From contig NC_026744.1 of NCBI RefSeq assembly GCF_000210295.1, positions 4,230,617-4,294,616 of the forward strand: a DNA stretch of 64,000 nt, written 5' to 3'. Numbering within the stretch: the stretch's first letter is position 1; every line of letters starts with the position of its first letter. Source of the stretch: Trypanosoma brucei gambiense DAL972 (taxonomy: Eukaryota; Euglenozoa; Kinetoplastea; Trypanosomatida; Trypanosomatidae). The notes beneath the pieces are model-generated. The model saw only the letters and a program-made list of their open reading frames with translations. It did no database searches and was not told the DNA's origin. Positions 38,212-49,900 of the stretch are shown here, piece by piece. Both the position numbers and the translations under genes were made by a program.

Positions 38212-38383
38212 AGGAACAAACAACGGAACGACCCCGTAATGATTGCCAAAGGGAGAGAAGGATGGATCCACACACACAAAAAAACCTTCTCGTTTAGCAA
38301 GCACCTAGTCGTCTGTGCAGTAGCGCTGGTGCTGCGTGCGGCATAGCGATGGAAAACGATGGCGCAGAAGAAGCCATTAGAAG

Positions 38384-40078
38384 CTAATTTTCCTCCGATT
38401 TGACAGCGGCTTCTTCCAGTCCTTGGAAGCGCGGGAAGGTCTGAATGCCCAGCTCATCAGCAGCTAATGAAAGACGCTTATCCATCGTGCAAAGCAGCAA
38501 CTGATCACATGCGATCCCGCGCACGTCGCGGTGATGGCGGCGCACATGGTACTTAATGAAAGCGAAGAGCATCGTTCCGTCGGATATCTGCTCTATACCC
38601 TGAAGTAACGCAGCGCTACGCTGTCGAAAGGCGTACTGAAGCGCAACACAAGTATTGAGAATGCGTAAGTCGGGATCATTCTCACTTGCCATCTCATTGA
38701 GACGTGAATATGCCATACATGAGATGACGGAAAGCGAAATGCAGGGGAATTCTGATGACAGAGCCAAGACTTCCACCGAAGGGTCCCTGAGAATAGCAGT
38801 CACACGACTCCACAGCAGCGTGCGCATTGCCCGCTTCAGCGGCGCAGCGGAGTTCCATACTAGTTGGTGGGCCTCACGTACAGTTGTAAAAGGAATGATA
38901 ACGCGACGCAGAGACTTGCCTTCGAGGTGAGGATATTGCTTTCTTATGTGGACGTAAAAGTGGCTGAGCGCCAGGTTCTTGGACGCGCAGTGAATGAGAA
39001 AATTGGTGTCGAACACCAGCAGCACATCACCTCGCTTAAATGCCTCATCCGCAAGCTCAGACACGGGACGCCCGTGGAGGTCATTCAATGACATTACCTT
39101 CGCGCAGATGTTGCTAAGTGAGTTCAGGAGTGGACGGTACTTCCGGTGTACTTCACTAGTTGATAGCAACCGAAATGTCTTGTCGCTTCTGGGAGGTGGA
39201 CCAAAAGAATCATCTCGGGGGTGCATTCGATACGTGATGTCATTAATAACATCGTGAAGAGTAAAGTTGTGGTATGGGTCGGAAGAGTAAAGACAGTCCA
39301 CTAGACTTGTGTAAGTTGCCGTGATCCTTTGGTCGGGCTCTCTAGAAGAGGAAAATAACCCCAAATCCGCAGCCGCGTCCAACGCCGCTATCCACTGACC
39401 GGATTTTTGCAAGGGCTTCACTAGGGAGCCGAAAAGGGAAATATTTACCTGATGCCCCTCCGCCAAAGAGGAGGCTACAAGTCGCAGCATTTTGTCATAT
39501 TTCCCCGCTACACCCAGAGCTCGAACAATCGGTTTAATGTTTGAGGGAGCCATCGACATCAACGGCTGTTGGTGCAACACTTTAATGGCTTCACCCCAGC
39601 GGCCGTTAGACGACAATATGTTTATGAGACTGCGCGTGTCGGTTATGCTCTGGCGCATCCCCGGATGTTTCTTGTAAAGATGTATGGCATGCTCCCACAT
39701 GCCTGTGAAGGAAGCATACACCAAAGCTGACCTGGTTCCCTGATAAGTTGTGGCGTCTACATCCTCCTCCATTATCCGCTTGATGGCGTAGAAATTACTA
39801 TAGCGTTTAAATCTTTCCAGCGCTGTACCGACAAGGCGCGTGTGCGGGCGTACCTGCCCACATATTCCCTTTATTATTCCGTAGTAAAACAATGATGCAC
39901 TCCAAGAATTCTCCATTTTCAAAAGCCCTTGGTTTAGTTCCTCAGTTGTAGGCTGGTACACCCCCGAAAGCAGTTCTGTAACACTTTTATACACAGAGAG
40001 CACATCCACCCAAGTCCCGCAACCTGAAGAAGCCACGAGAAGCGGAAGGGCTCTCGTCGGCGGCGGAACCCGCTGCAT
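38384..40078 (-). CDS. PPR-like protein with C-terminal PIN nuclease domain
   Basis: The product has 564 residues if read from the ATG at 40078; an in-frame ATG at 40204 would add 42. I prefer 40078 because the only AG after the polypyrimidine tract is at 40181-40180, downstream of the first ATG, and the new N-terminus (MQRVPPPTRALPLLVASSGC) resembles a mitochondrial presequence. Residues about 90-260 contain degenerate helical repeats of pentatricopeptide style (for example ALVYASFTGMWEHAIHLYKK and SLINILSSNGRWGEAIKVL). The C-terminal 200 residues are a PIN domain. It has VFDTNFLIHC (first Asp), the middle segment TVREAH and the end motif CTMDKRLSLAADELGI. A PPR-PIN protein could cleave or bind mitochondrial RNA. 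It is not the PRORP type. Confidence 0.78.
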   Translation of the reverse strand: MQRVPPPTRALPLLVASSGCGTWVDVLSVYKSVTELLSGVYQPTTEELNQGLLKMENSWSASLFYYGIIKGICGQVRPHTRLVGTALERFKRYSNFYAIKRIMEEDVDATTYQGTRSALVYASFTGMWEHAIHLYKKHPGMRQSITDTRSLINILSSNGRWGEAIKVLHQQPLMSMAPSNIKPIVRALGVAGKYDKMLRLVASSLAEGHQVNISLFGSLVKPLQKSGQWIAALDAAADLGLFSSSREPDQRITATYTSLVDCLYSSDPYHNFTLHDVINDITYRMHPRDDSFGPPPRSDKTFRLLSTSEVHRKYRPLLNSLSNICAKVMSLNDLHGRPVSELADEAFKRGDVLLVFDTNFLIHCASKNLALSHFYVHIRKQYPHLEGKSLRRVIIPFTTVREAHQLVWNSAAPLKRAMRTLLWSRVTAILRDPSVEVLALSSEFPCISLSVISCMAYSRLNEMASENDPDLRILNTCVALQYAFRQRSAALLQGIEQISDGTMLFAFIKYHVRRHHRDVRGIACDQLLLCTMDKRLSLAADELGIQTFPRFQGLEEAAVKSEEN

Positions 40079-40179
40079 AAACAAAAGGCCACACCCTGTC
40101 CCACCTTGCACTATTTGTACTTCCTCACTTTTCCCTCTATGTGAGGGGGATTTAATACGTTGAGGGTGGGGCGAGGTGG

Positions 40180-40248
40180 CTGCAGTAAACGGTGGCAGTC
40201 GCATTCATAATTGCAGGTTCGCCGCGGGGGCAGGAAAGAGGAAGAGCA
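40180..40248 (-). promoter_or_regulatory. Probable trans-splice acceptor that decides the PPR-PIN start
   Basis: The minus strand has a pyrimidine tract TGCTCTTCCTCTTTCCTGCC (about 40248-40228). The first AG after it is at 40181-40180. No AG occurs between them. This site lies downstream of the ATG at 40204, so mature mRNA would lack that ATG. Confidence 0.5.
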
Positions 40249-40910
40249 ATAATGATAAGAACAGCGCAGAATACAATGTAGGCAAAGAAAGGTATCATAT
40301 AAATCAATCACGTCGAACGAAGCGACGGATTATTAGGAACATACGGTTCTTAACAACTAACATACACCAATAGCTCCCCTATATCTGTATTACCTCTTTA
40401 ATGAAGTTACTTGACATCGTACACTGCGACGGGGTTTCCCCCAATTTCCAAGTTACAGTGAGGAATTAAGAGCAAAAAAAATAATTAAAAAAATCGGGTT
40501 AGTTTATCCCCTTCTTTCCATAAATCAGTTCAAGATATAAAACAAATATACCCACTCCACATTACAGCATATAAAGGGAATAAAGGCAAAACAAAGCAAA
40601 GGATTTAATTACACACCCTTTCCCCCCTCTCGTAAGGGTTGCTGTACATTTGGATAGGCGCAAAAGTCCCTTGCACAAAGGCAAAAAGAGCATCACCAAA
40701 ACACAGAAAGAAGGAAACAAATAGGAAAACACAAAAGTAAGAAAAGCAGCTATAAAGAAGGAAGTAACAGCGAGAGTGATGTGGATAATGAAGTTTAAGT
40801 CTGTACAGTCAAAGACAACGATGCTTGAAAAGGTGGGGAGGTGGGAAATAGTCATAGAAATTTTAAAATATTTTTTTAAAATAGTAATTTTTACTTCGCC
40901 TTGTAGGGAG
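40205..40910. other. Intergenic region between PPR-PIN and HECT genes
   Basis: About 700 bp with no gene. It holds the HECT gene's 3' UTR and the upstream region of the PPR-PIN gene. A- and T-rich runs near 40470-40490 and 40860-40890. Confidence 0.65.
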
Positions 40911-43900
40911 TCACGCAAGTTCCATTTCCATTGCATGGTTAATTGCTGTCATGAGCTTTTCTTTAAATAGCTTGTACGTATCATACGGAGGAATTGTCAC
41001 AAGTGATGTGCACGATTGAGCCCGTGGGAGATGATCAATGCTCTCCGTTCCTTGTAGAACTCTGATTTTAGCAGCGAGGGGAGGCCGCTTTTGACCGCAG
41101 CCAAAACAAGGGAAAGAGGAGCGCTGACAAGGACTAAAATCGTCCATGACGCGCCAAAAAATTCCTTTGCTGCGCGGCGGAAGTTGTACTTCGAGCCACT
41201 GCCTCATCACTTCAGGCGTTATGTCGGGCTCACCGCACACCATTCGCTCCAGCTCCCTCCACGAAACACAGCGAACGACTCGCCTCGGTAAAACTGCCCA
41301 AAGACCTGTGCGAATAGCGCTTAACTGAGCGTCTAGTGAGTGAAGCAGACAACTCTCCGCGACCCGACGGTAGTGAGCCACTTGGGATTCTCCCGTCATC
41401 GTTGCGTTGCTAAAAGCAGCGGAAAGGCCCTTGGAAAAGTTTGGTATGATTTCCTCGGCCGCTGTGCTGAGGAGAAAATCTCCATCCCCCACAATCTTCT
41501 CCGCCGCATTATCGACGTAAAGATAATAATCCTTCACCATAAGTACATCTCCGACCATATACTTCCACAGAAAGGGTGAAAAATCCAAGGAAACTGGTGA
41601 TTTGGCTACAATGCAGTGAGCCATTATTTTTCCGAGTAAATTGAAAAGTGCAAGGCTGTGTGCTGAGTTGGCGGAGCTGTTGGGTACTAACCCGACCCTT
41701 TGAGAATGTTCCGGGTAGTGGAAAAGTGGACTCCGGTTGAAGGAGGTGTTCGGATAACACATGTCTGGATGGGTCATGATCTCCTCACTAAGGAAAGTCC
41801 ACAACTGTCTATACGGGCCTCCAAGATCTTGAGGTGAGTGTCCACTGTGAGTGATGTGCAGCTGCACTTTGAAGAGTGGGTGCTGCCTAAACATCCTGGG
41901 CTTGAATGAGCCAATCTGTTTATATATTTGAGACAGTATGGAGCAGTGGAGAACCGCCTCGGCCGTTCGTGGGAGATCGCAGTACAGCTCTGTTACGTGC
42001 ACTGTTATGCCCTGGGGCATGTCATTTATCTCCACCTGTGGAATGGCCACTAAATACCGCCTCGTGAACGGGCGCCGAACAATACATTTCAGCATAAGAA
42101 AGGCCTCAGGCAAACACCCAACGACAACGTCATCGTCCAAGTTAATGAAACGACGAGCGGTTGCCATGCAGCTCTCAGCAACACGAATAACCTTTGTGTG
42201 AAGCATCCTTTCCATGTCAGTAAGCGCCATGATCATCGGGTAGCGCAGGAGAGGCCCCCTTTCATGCACACCAGGCTCGCAGTGGAACGGAGAGACACCG
42301 CTCGCACTAATCTCAGTTACCCTTGATGGCTTGGCCTCCTCCAAATCTGAGAGATATGATGCCAGTTGTTCATAGAACGAAATGGGCATGTACGGCAGGA
42401 CGCTTTTTCCTTGGGAAGCGGCATCACCCCAACCTCGTACCCTGACGCAGGCAAAACGCCCAGCCAAGTCCGAGTAGTCACCGGGTAGGTAATGAAACTC
42501 ATTGACATTCAAAGAGATCCGCATGCCGTCGTTCGTGCCAGCAGACACGAAGGCATATAATGGCCCATCTCCGCGTCCAACAGGGATAGGTACAAACGGT
42601 CCACGAATTCCGTCAACGGACCATGCCACCACCCCCTTGTCATTGTCCAGAAGGCAACCAATCGTACACTTTGGCGACACTCCCTTTTCTGGTTTGTACT
42701 CTTCCTTTCTGTCATGGCACAAGAGTTCATTCCCCGTAAATCCAAAACTGTATGCGTCACTTCCAATGGGTTGGTCAGGAATATGACTGTGTTGTTTCGT
42801 CCCCCAACCGACGACAAATGGCACCGAGAGTTTCTCTGGCAATGTAACTTCATAATAGTACTTTCCCCGAGAGGCCACAGCGCATCGGCTCACGACCTTT
42901 CCCACAACGAGAGAGCCACCTTCAAACTCCCCGAATAAACAGACCGCCTCAACAACCGCCGCATGAAGCATGCCATCGTGCTCATCGCTAATGTCTACAG
43001 CCTTTGGCAGCTGGCACCCCTCACGAAACGCCTGGGCCAAATCCAGTAGGCACCGCAGTGGTGCCAAAGGAATATGGCGGACAGTGCTAGCGAGGAGTGA
43101 CTCCGGGAGAAACATCACAAGCTCCACTCCCGCGGCAACATCCTCCGGAATCTCCGAGTAATCCGAGCCGTCCAAGGCATATTGGTCAACCCACCTCACC
43201 AGCATGGATAACAACTGAAGAAGAACGCCATCGTGTCCCTCGCCGTAGCACCTAACAAGGCTGATAATGCATCCCAGAAGGTGTTGCCGGTACCTTCGGC
43301 AGCAGCGATGTGTTGCCGACACGATGGCGTGAAACGAATCCCAAAGAAGCGATGGAAAAGGTACCACGATTTCAGGGCGCAGTAAAACATATTTAGTGAC
43401 GAGATGCGATAAGGTGACACAATCCCATGGCTTTGTTGAGGGTTCTGAAATGGTCCGCAACGCTCCACACAGAAACCTTTGCAACAGCGCTCCATCTGTA
43501 CAAGTAGCAAACAGTTTCTCCGCCATAGGACTGGAGTGGTAAAGCACCACTGCTTGAACGTCGTCCCCACCAGCGCCGAGAAAGGAAAGATAGATGTGAC
43601 GGGAAAGCAGCACCACAAGCCGGTGTAGCGCCGACCCAACACCGCGTTTATACGACTTTTCCACCCCCGCTAGCGTATTTGTCAGGGGTTCAGTGGGGTC
43701 CCTCAAACCGGGAAGAGGTTCAACGTGAGCCAAGTCAGACAATGGAGGTATTCGCACCGTGTCGCAGCGGAAGGAACGCAACACAAATGCACTAGCACTT
43801 CCTTCTCTTGGCTTCCACTGCCCCGAAACCCTCAGACCACTGGCGTCTACGGTACCCTCCGCAATTACGATTCCGACGGAACGCTTTCCACTTGCAAGGA

Positions 43901-46900
43901 CGGACCCGACTTCTTCCGCAACTTCCTCAAATGAGGAGTGACACCCTCTCATTAGAAGACGAGTGACACAATAAACAGTTTGAAGAGGAGCAGTAAACAG
44001 TAGAAGGAATAAAGATCGGCTGCTGCGCCTAAACTTTCCCAACGCGGTGTATTTCATAGAACCGGTAGGAAGGTTAACGTAAGCTTCGCCCATGCAGTTT
44101 GCCTTCAACTGCAAAGAAATTGTGCCGCGGACTCCACCAGCAGCGCTAATTTCTCCTTCCCACACACCTTCTATTGTCATTCTCTTCATGGGATTGTTGG
44201 GACACGTCACCCGCAGCCCATGCTCAAAAAGGCTGCAAGGCAATCCACTGCTTGACGTCCACCACACATTCCCGGCACATTGTTTCACTGGAATGCAATC
44301 CAGCGTACTGAGTGAAACTCTTGAATGCGGTGCGTGAATCTTCACGCCCTCAAATACATCTGCAGTATTCTGTTTAACGACGCGAAAGATTTCCCCTCTG
44401 TGCACTCCACCAATTGCACAAACCAACATGTTGTACTTCACTGCGCAAAACCATGAATTACACAGAGATGAAGGTACAAAACCATCGAGGCGCTTATCAC
44501 CCAACTCAGCCAGGTATGTGCAACTCTCTGTGGCCATCACAGCATCCTGTAGGTCAGAAAAGAATTTCGCCTGAACATCGTTGCTTATTTCCACTGCTGC
44601 CAAGTGTCTCAGAATATCCACAAGTGCCGTACGGTGTGGGAGAACAACGGAGGAAAGGTCCTTGTTGTCGCACAACCCCTTTAGAATCAGCAAGAATCGG
44701 GATATCGCAAAGCCCTCTGCCACTGTTGGGCCACACTTTTCCAGGTTGCAGTTAAGCTCCCGTTCCTCAGATACCACACCATACGGATCAACCAACAGCT
44801 GTGAAAAAGGGACATGCCGAACTGCACCCCCCGCTGGAACATACAAAACCGCTTCATCACGATCAACAGCCACAACCCTGCCCTGAAGAAGCTCTCCGTT
44901 ATCAAAGGTAAATACAAGCACACCCACCATTGGGGAGTCTGTACATGGTACAAGCGGGACGCGGCAGTGCTCTGGCCTAAGCAACTTTACCCCACCGCTA
45001 CACGACACACTCACAACGCCATCAGTAACGTCATCCACAACTCCTTGAATTGTTCCACCACATTCTGGCAAGACGGAGGCTGTAATGTCCTTCTGTCCGA
45101 AGAGTACGAACCCTACAAGGTTAGGCTTTGATGAGCTCACATCAAGTGAGGCAATATCGCAAGACCCAAGCGTCGACCAATCACGTGCTATCACCACTTC
45201 ACCACACTGGAAATCTGCTTCAACAGTGATTGTCGAACTGTTTTGGAAGCCCCCTACAGAACGAGCAGAAAATCTTACTGCCTGATTCAGCGTCGAGTCG
45301 TTGCAGAGAGCCACAATTCCTGGTGTCCCCGAAACCAACTTCCCTCGAAGCGACACTGGGGAGACACCGAGTACTTCCGAGGCCTCACCAATACCAATGA
45401 ACGTAGGTACAACGGGGTCCAGCGGCTCTCCATCGGTTGTATTAATCGTGACGGTGAAAACCGCCCGATGCTTATACGCAATCCCCCATACTGTCAGAGC
45501 GTTGATTCCAGACGAAACCGCAACGCAATGCATCCGTCTTTCATCGACACAACATCCCTCACTTTTAAGGTAAAAGGCGCATACAGCAGGAATGACTACA
45601 CTCATTCCCACATCTAGTTTGCTTGGAGGGGTATTGTTGCTTACCAACAAGTTGGATCCCATCTCGGTAAAAGGATGGTGCGAGTGGGCGCAGAGCATAA
45701 AGCAGGACCTGCAAAGTTGATAGTCGACGCATTCATTGCACTTGTACCATTTCAACTGATTCATGTCAGTTGTCAGCTTCATCATAGGGCAGGAGTCACA
45801 TCTTTTCTTGAATTCTGCCAGAGACAGCGAAAAATGTGGCAGCTGCGTGGTTGTGCGCGTTACCTCCTCATTGTTCCGTGAAGGTAAAATAACGGCCACA
45901 GCGTCTGTATTGTAGAGATGAACGAAAGGGAATAACTCCTCGCCCTCAGGGACCTCGTCGTAGATCAATCCCAAAGGAGTTTCCTCCTGATTCACACCTT
46001 TGCGGTACGCATGAATGGTCCCTTCGTCCCGGTTAACATCAAGACGAACGATATCACCGCTGACAATGATGCAGTTAGGCTCCGCTATAGTACGAAATTT
46101 TGCATTGGTGCAGAGGTGAGGTAAACGCCACGGTGCAACATCCATATCGTGCAGCGCCCACGCCTCCGGGCTTCCCAATGTGAGGTCACGCCGTCTCCAA
46201 CCAAAGGAAGCGTTGCAAACACCAACATAATATCCTCCACCCAATATTTGTCCTACCTTTCCTCGGAGAAGTTGAAAGCGCAAGCTGAACTGACCTTTAA
46301 ATGGGACTGACGGCTCTGCGATTGCAATGAAGGGGGCTGACGAACCCTTCGTGTCGTTCAAAACTGTCGCCAAACTACCGCAGAAGTACGGCGGGAAACG
46401 GAAGCAAGGATTAGATAGGGCCGACGAAAAAGTATGACCGCAAGGAATACGTGACGGCTCTAGTAAAGTAGTATCTCGTACAAGTCGTTGAATACGATAG
46501 AAATGCATCGCGCGGACACTGAAAAGCGAGCGATTCCATAGCTCTTTTTCCTCCTCAAGGATGCGCTCCCGCTGCCGCACTTCGGTTAAAGAAAGCGCCT
46601 GTGTCGTAACCAATGGTGTAACAAGGCGCCTGAGAGCACCAACCAGGGCGTTAACACATTGACGCAATCCCCCTAGTGAGTGACCAGGCTGCTCCCAACG
46701 CAGCGCGGTGTGCATGAAACGGCTATTGTGTGGACGAAGATTGCCGAGGTGCTCGCAGAACGTGACACCTTCACAAGAAACGCTGGCACAATGGCTCATA
46801 AGCCGGCGGCACGACACAACCGCCACCTCACCATCGTGCCCACAAATCTCGAAGAGACGCGGATCTGCCACACCCCCAAACAATGCCAACGTGACAAAAG

Positions 46901-49900
46901 GAGTGACGCAATCATTGAGCTCACCGCATACGGCATCAACAACGCATTGCTCAAAGGGCTTCAGCGTTATCATACTCCGCAGCACATCGGTGGCTGCAGC
47001 CCTGAGAAGAGTGACGGGGGATATTGGCGACATCATCTCGCCTGACCCAATAAACGCGGAGGCATCGTCGTTGTAAAGCTGCACGAAGGGAACCAAATCG
47101 ATATCCGATGGAACATTGACGAAGAGTGTCTGGACGAAAGCATTCTCGCGGTAAAATTCCAGTTCCCGTTTCTCCCGCCGGACACGCACACGAATCGACT
47201 CCACACTCCCAAAGGACCGCTGAAAAGTATTGGGCGCCACGTGCGGGTTCGTTGCGTGCTGCAGCTGCGGTGACATATCGTGGAGGGCCCATACAAGAGG
47301 CGGGTTTAAAGATTTCCATCCTTGTGCGGTGCTCGTGGAAATCGGAAACGGGAGATGCGCAGCAGCAACACCAACATAGTACCCCCCTTTCAGTGAACTA
47401 CCAAGTGGATATCCTCTCCGGCAAATACGTACGGTAAACGAGGTGTCGCCGACCCTCGGCAGAACATTTCCCAGCACAACGCTCCGCTGCGCGCCCGAGC
47501 GCATCTGTGCCAGCTGTGCATGCGCAATCGTGACACATCGAGTATCGCACTTCAACCAGCGCAAAGAGAGGGGAATATGTTTGCGCTCACGGTCTCGAGC
47601 ATTTGCATGCACGAAGAGCATATTTACAAGTTGACGCACGACACCAGTATCGTGGACATGGCTGATATGGGGAACAAGCTCCGCCAAGAGTCCAACGGTT
47701 GCGAGCTGAACTGAATGCAAGGATGGTGACATCAGAACGCGTACTGTGCTTAACAGCATTTCCTCCAGTGCTTCCGGAAGGGGACGGACCCTCACAATCC
47801 GCACAACGAAACGTAAAGTATCAATATGCCGAAGAACTGACCACTCCGCAAATGGAGAAAGGCCGTCAGCAGCAACGTAAGACCCAGAACTGTCTCGTAT
47901 CTTGGCACCATCCTGTGTCACGAAAGACATTACATTACCCAGGTGCCGACAAACAGCGTCACAGCATTGAACCCAAAACGGCGTCATGCATGGATTAAAG
48001 TTGCATTGCAACGTAGAAGAGTGAGTGGTGATGTAGTGTAGAGCAACCTCCGAAGCGAAGGCGATGCTGTAGTGCGTTGGGACGTCAGCGAAACCGGGAG
48101 AGGCCCAAAGTCGGTTTAGGTCATAACGGAATGGTCGAAGCCCAAAGTTAACGGTAAACCCCACACGCTTCTTGTCGCCCATACGAATGGTTGGATAGAG
48201 GGAATCCTCTCCGCCCTTGATACCACCGGCAAAAGACATAAAGGTACCGTTGAGAGTAAAGAAAACACGACGGGTGAATCGGACAATACCGCAGCCGACC
48301 GTGTCGCCATAACCGAAGGGTGGAAGCTTAATAATGTGTGTCAAGCCAGAATCCTTGTAGAAATACACGGATTCATCAGGTCGGTCCACACAACTGTGAC
48401 AGTTGCTGATGCAGACCATGAAACTGCAGCACGAAGTTGAAAGTTCCACCTCGTAGTACAGCACCGGTGGGACATCGGTTAAATGGGGAGTGAGAGGTGG
48501 GATGCTCCACGCCTCATCCGCTCGCAGTACGAGTGGGGGCGAGCCGGCAGCTTTCTCGACCAGCACGCCCCTATCACACAAAGAAACACTAAGGTTAGGT
48601 ATGACAACAGAGAATCCGTTTGAAGCAAGACGCCTGTCGTACACTTGATCAGCCGGGGCTAACACTCCGCCTAATACCGGGTGGCAGCTCCTCGAACTGG
48701 CAGTAGAGTTACGCTTCCATCGCGTCTGCGCTCGCCATGTCGCTGGTAGCCTACAAACTGGCATGTGTATCGACTCCGCGAGGCGAATGAGAATGTTAAG
48801 CACCTCAGGCGCTGATGCCCTACTAAACAATTCGCAGTCCGTGGGGTCCCACGGGTGACACATGATGCTCAGTAGCTGAATGGTCAAGGACCCTTGAAGA
48901 GCCAGGGTCGTTGTTGCGACTTCTGAAGACATGTACACAGGGAGACTGTTGATGAGAATGCATCGGCACTTCCTCAACACGTCATAGAATGCCACACGCA
49001 CACGAGACTCCAAATCCACTCCAGAGCCAGTGAAATTTTCTAGAATATGCTTCCCTTTGGCTCCTTCATATACGGAAAAGACAACGTCAAGGATCTTTCG
49101 GACTGTGCGCGGCTCACATTCTACCGCCGGCTGTGATAGTAGCGTAGAAAGTATATGAAACCCCCGAGCAACGTTTAATGCGGCAACCGTTTGCTCCACC
49201 AACATGTCTTCAAGTTCGTCATGCGTACCGCCCTGCTCAACGAAATCGCGTAACTGGCTCAGAAGCTTCCGGGCGCCCTTCATCTCCTTTGGTTCTTTTT
49301 GATCTGGTGTCATGCTGTCACCATGAGCAACCTCGTCGCACGGCGGTACCGCAGCCTCGCCTTCTCGTTCCTGTGGCGGATACGGCACAAACCTTGCTTG
49401 AAGTGGCAACACGTCGCTTTGGCACGCAATACAGCGAACTGCCCAGCCGGCAAAATCCACAATCGACCGACGTGTTGCGTCCTTCTCAACTCCCTGAAGC
49501 AGATTCCCCCATTCCAAGGAGAACCCGCGCGACTCTAACTCTGCCTCTGCTTCATGTGGTTCCATGCCGCAATGTATAAGAAGCGCCAGAAGTGCCGAAA
49601 CAACAGGCCGCATCGACAGGCTGACCTTACCTTGCACACTTTGCCAGACCTTATCTGATAGTGTTTTTCCAGCACCCCTAGCGCCAAGGATATCCGACGC
49701 GATACCCAAACCCCCTTTTCGGCCAGGAACATACAACTGATGCTTTGATAGAGCTTCGCTGTTGAGTCCGTGATGGAACAGCGGCGCGAGAGGAAATGCA
49801 CGTGGCCTAGGAAAAACCACCAAGTGCTTTGCGACCGTTGTGAAGAGATTGAAGACACACTCACGGAATATGGTTCCCCAACTGCAGCCCACGGGTAAAT

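Noticed and set aside
38384..40204. Proteinaceous RNase P (PRORP)
   Set aside because: The C-terminal domain has the PIN pattern (VFDTNF and TMDKRL) and not the PRORP metallonuclease pattern, although PPR repeats are present in both.
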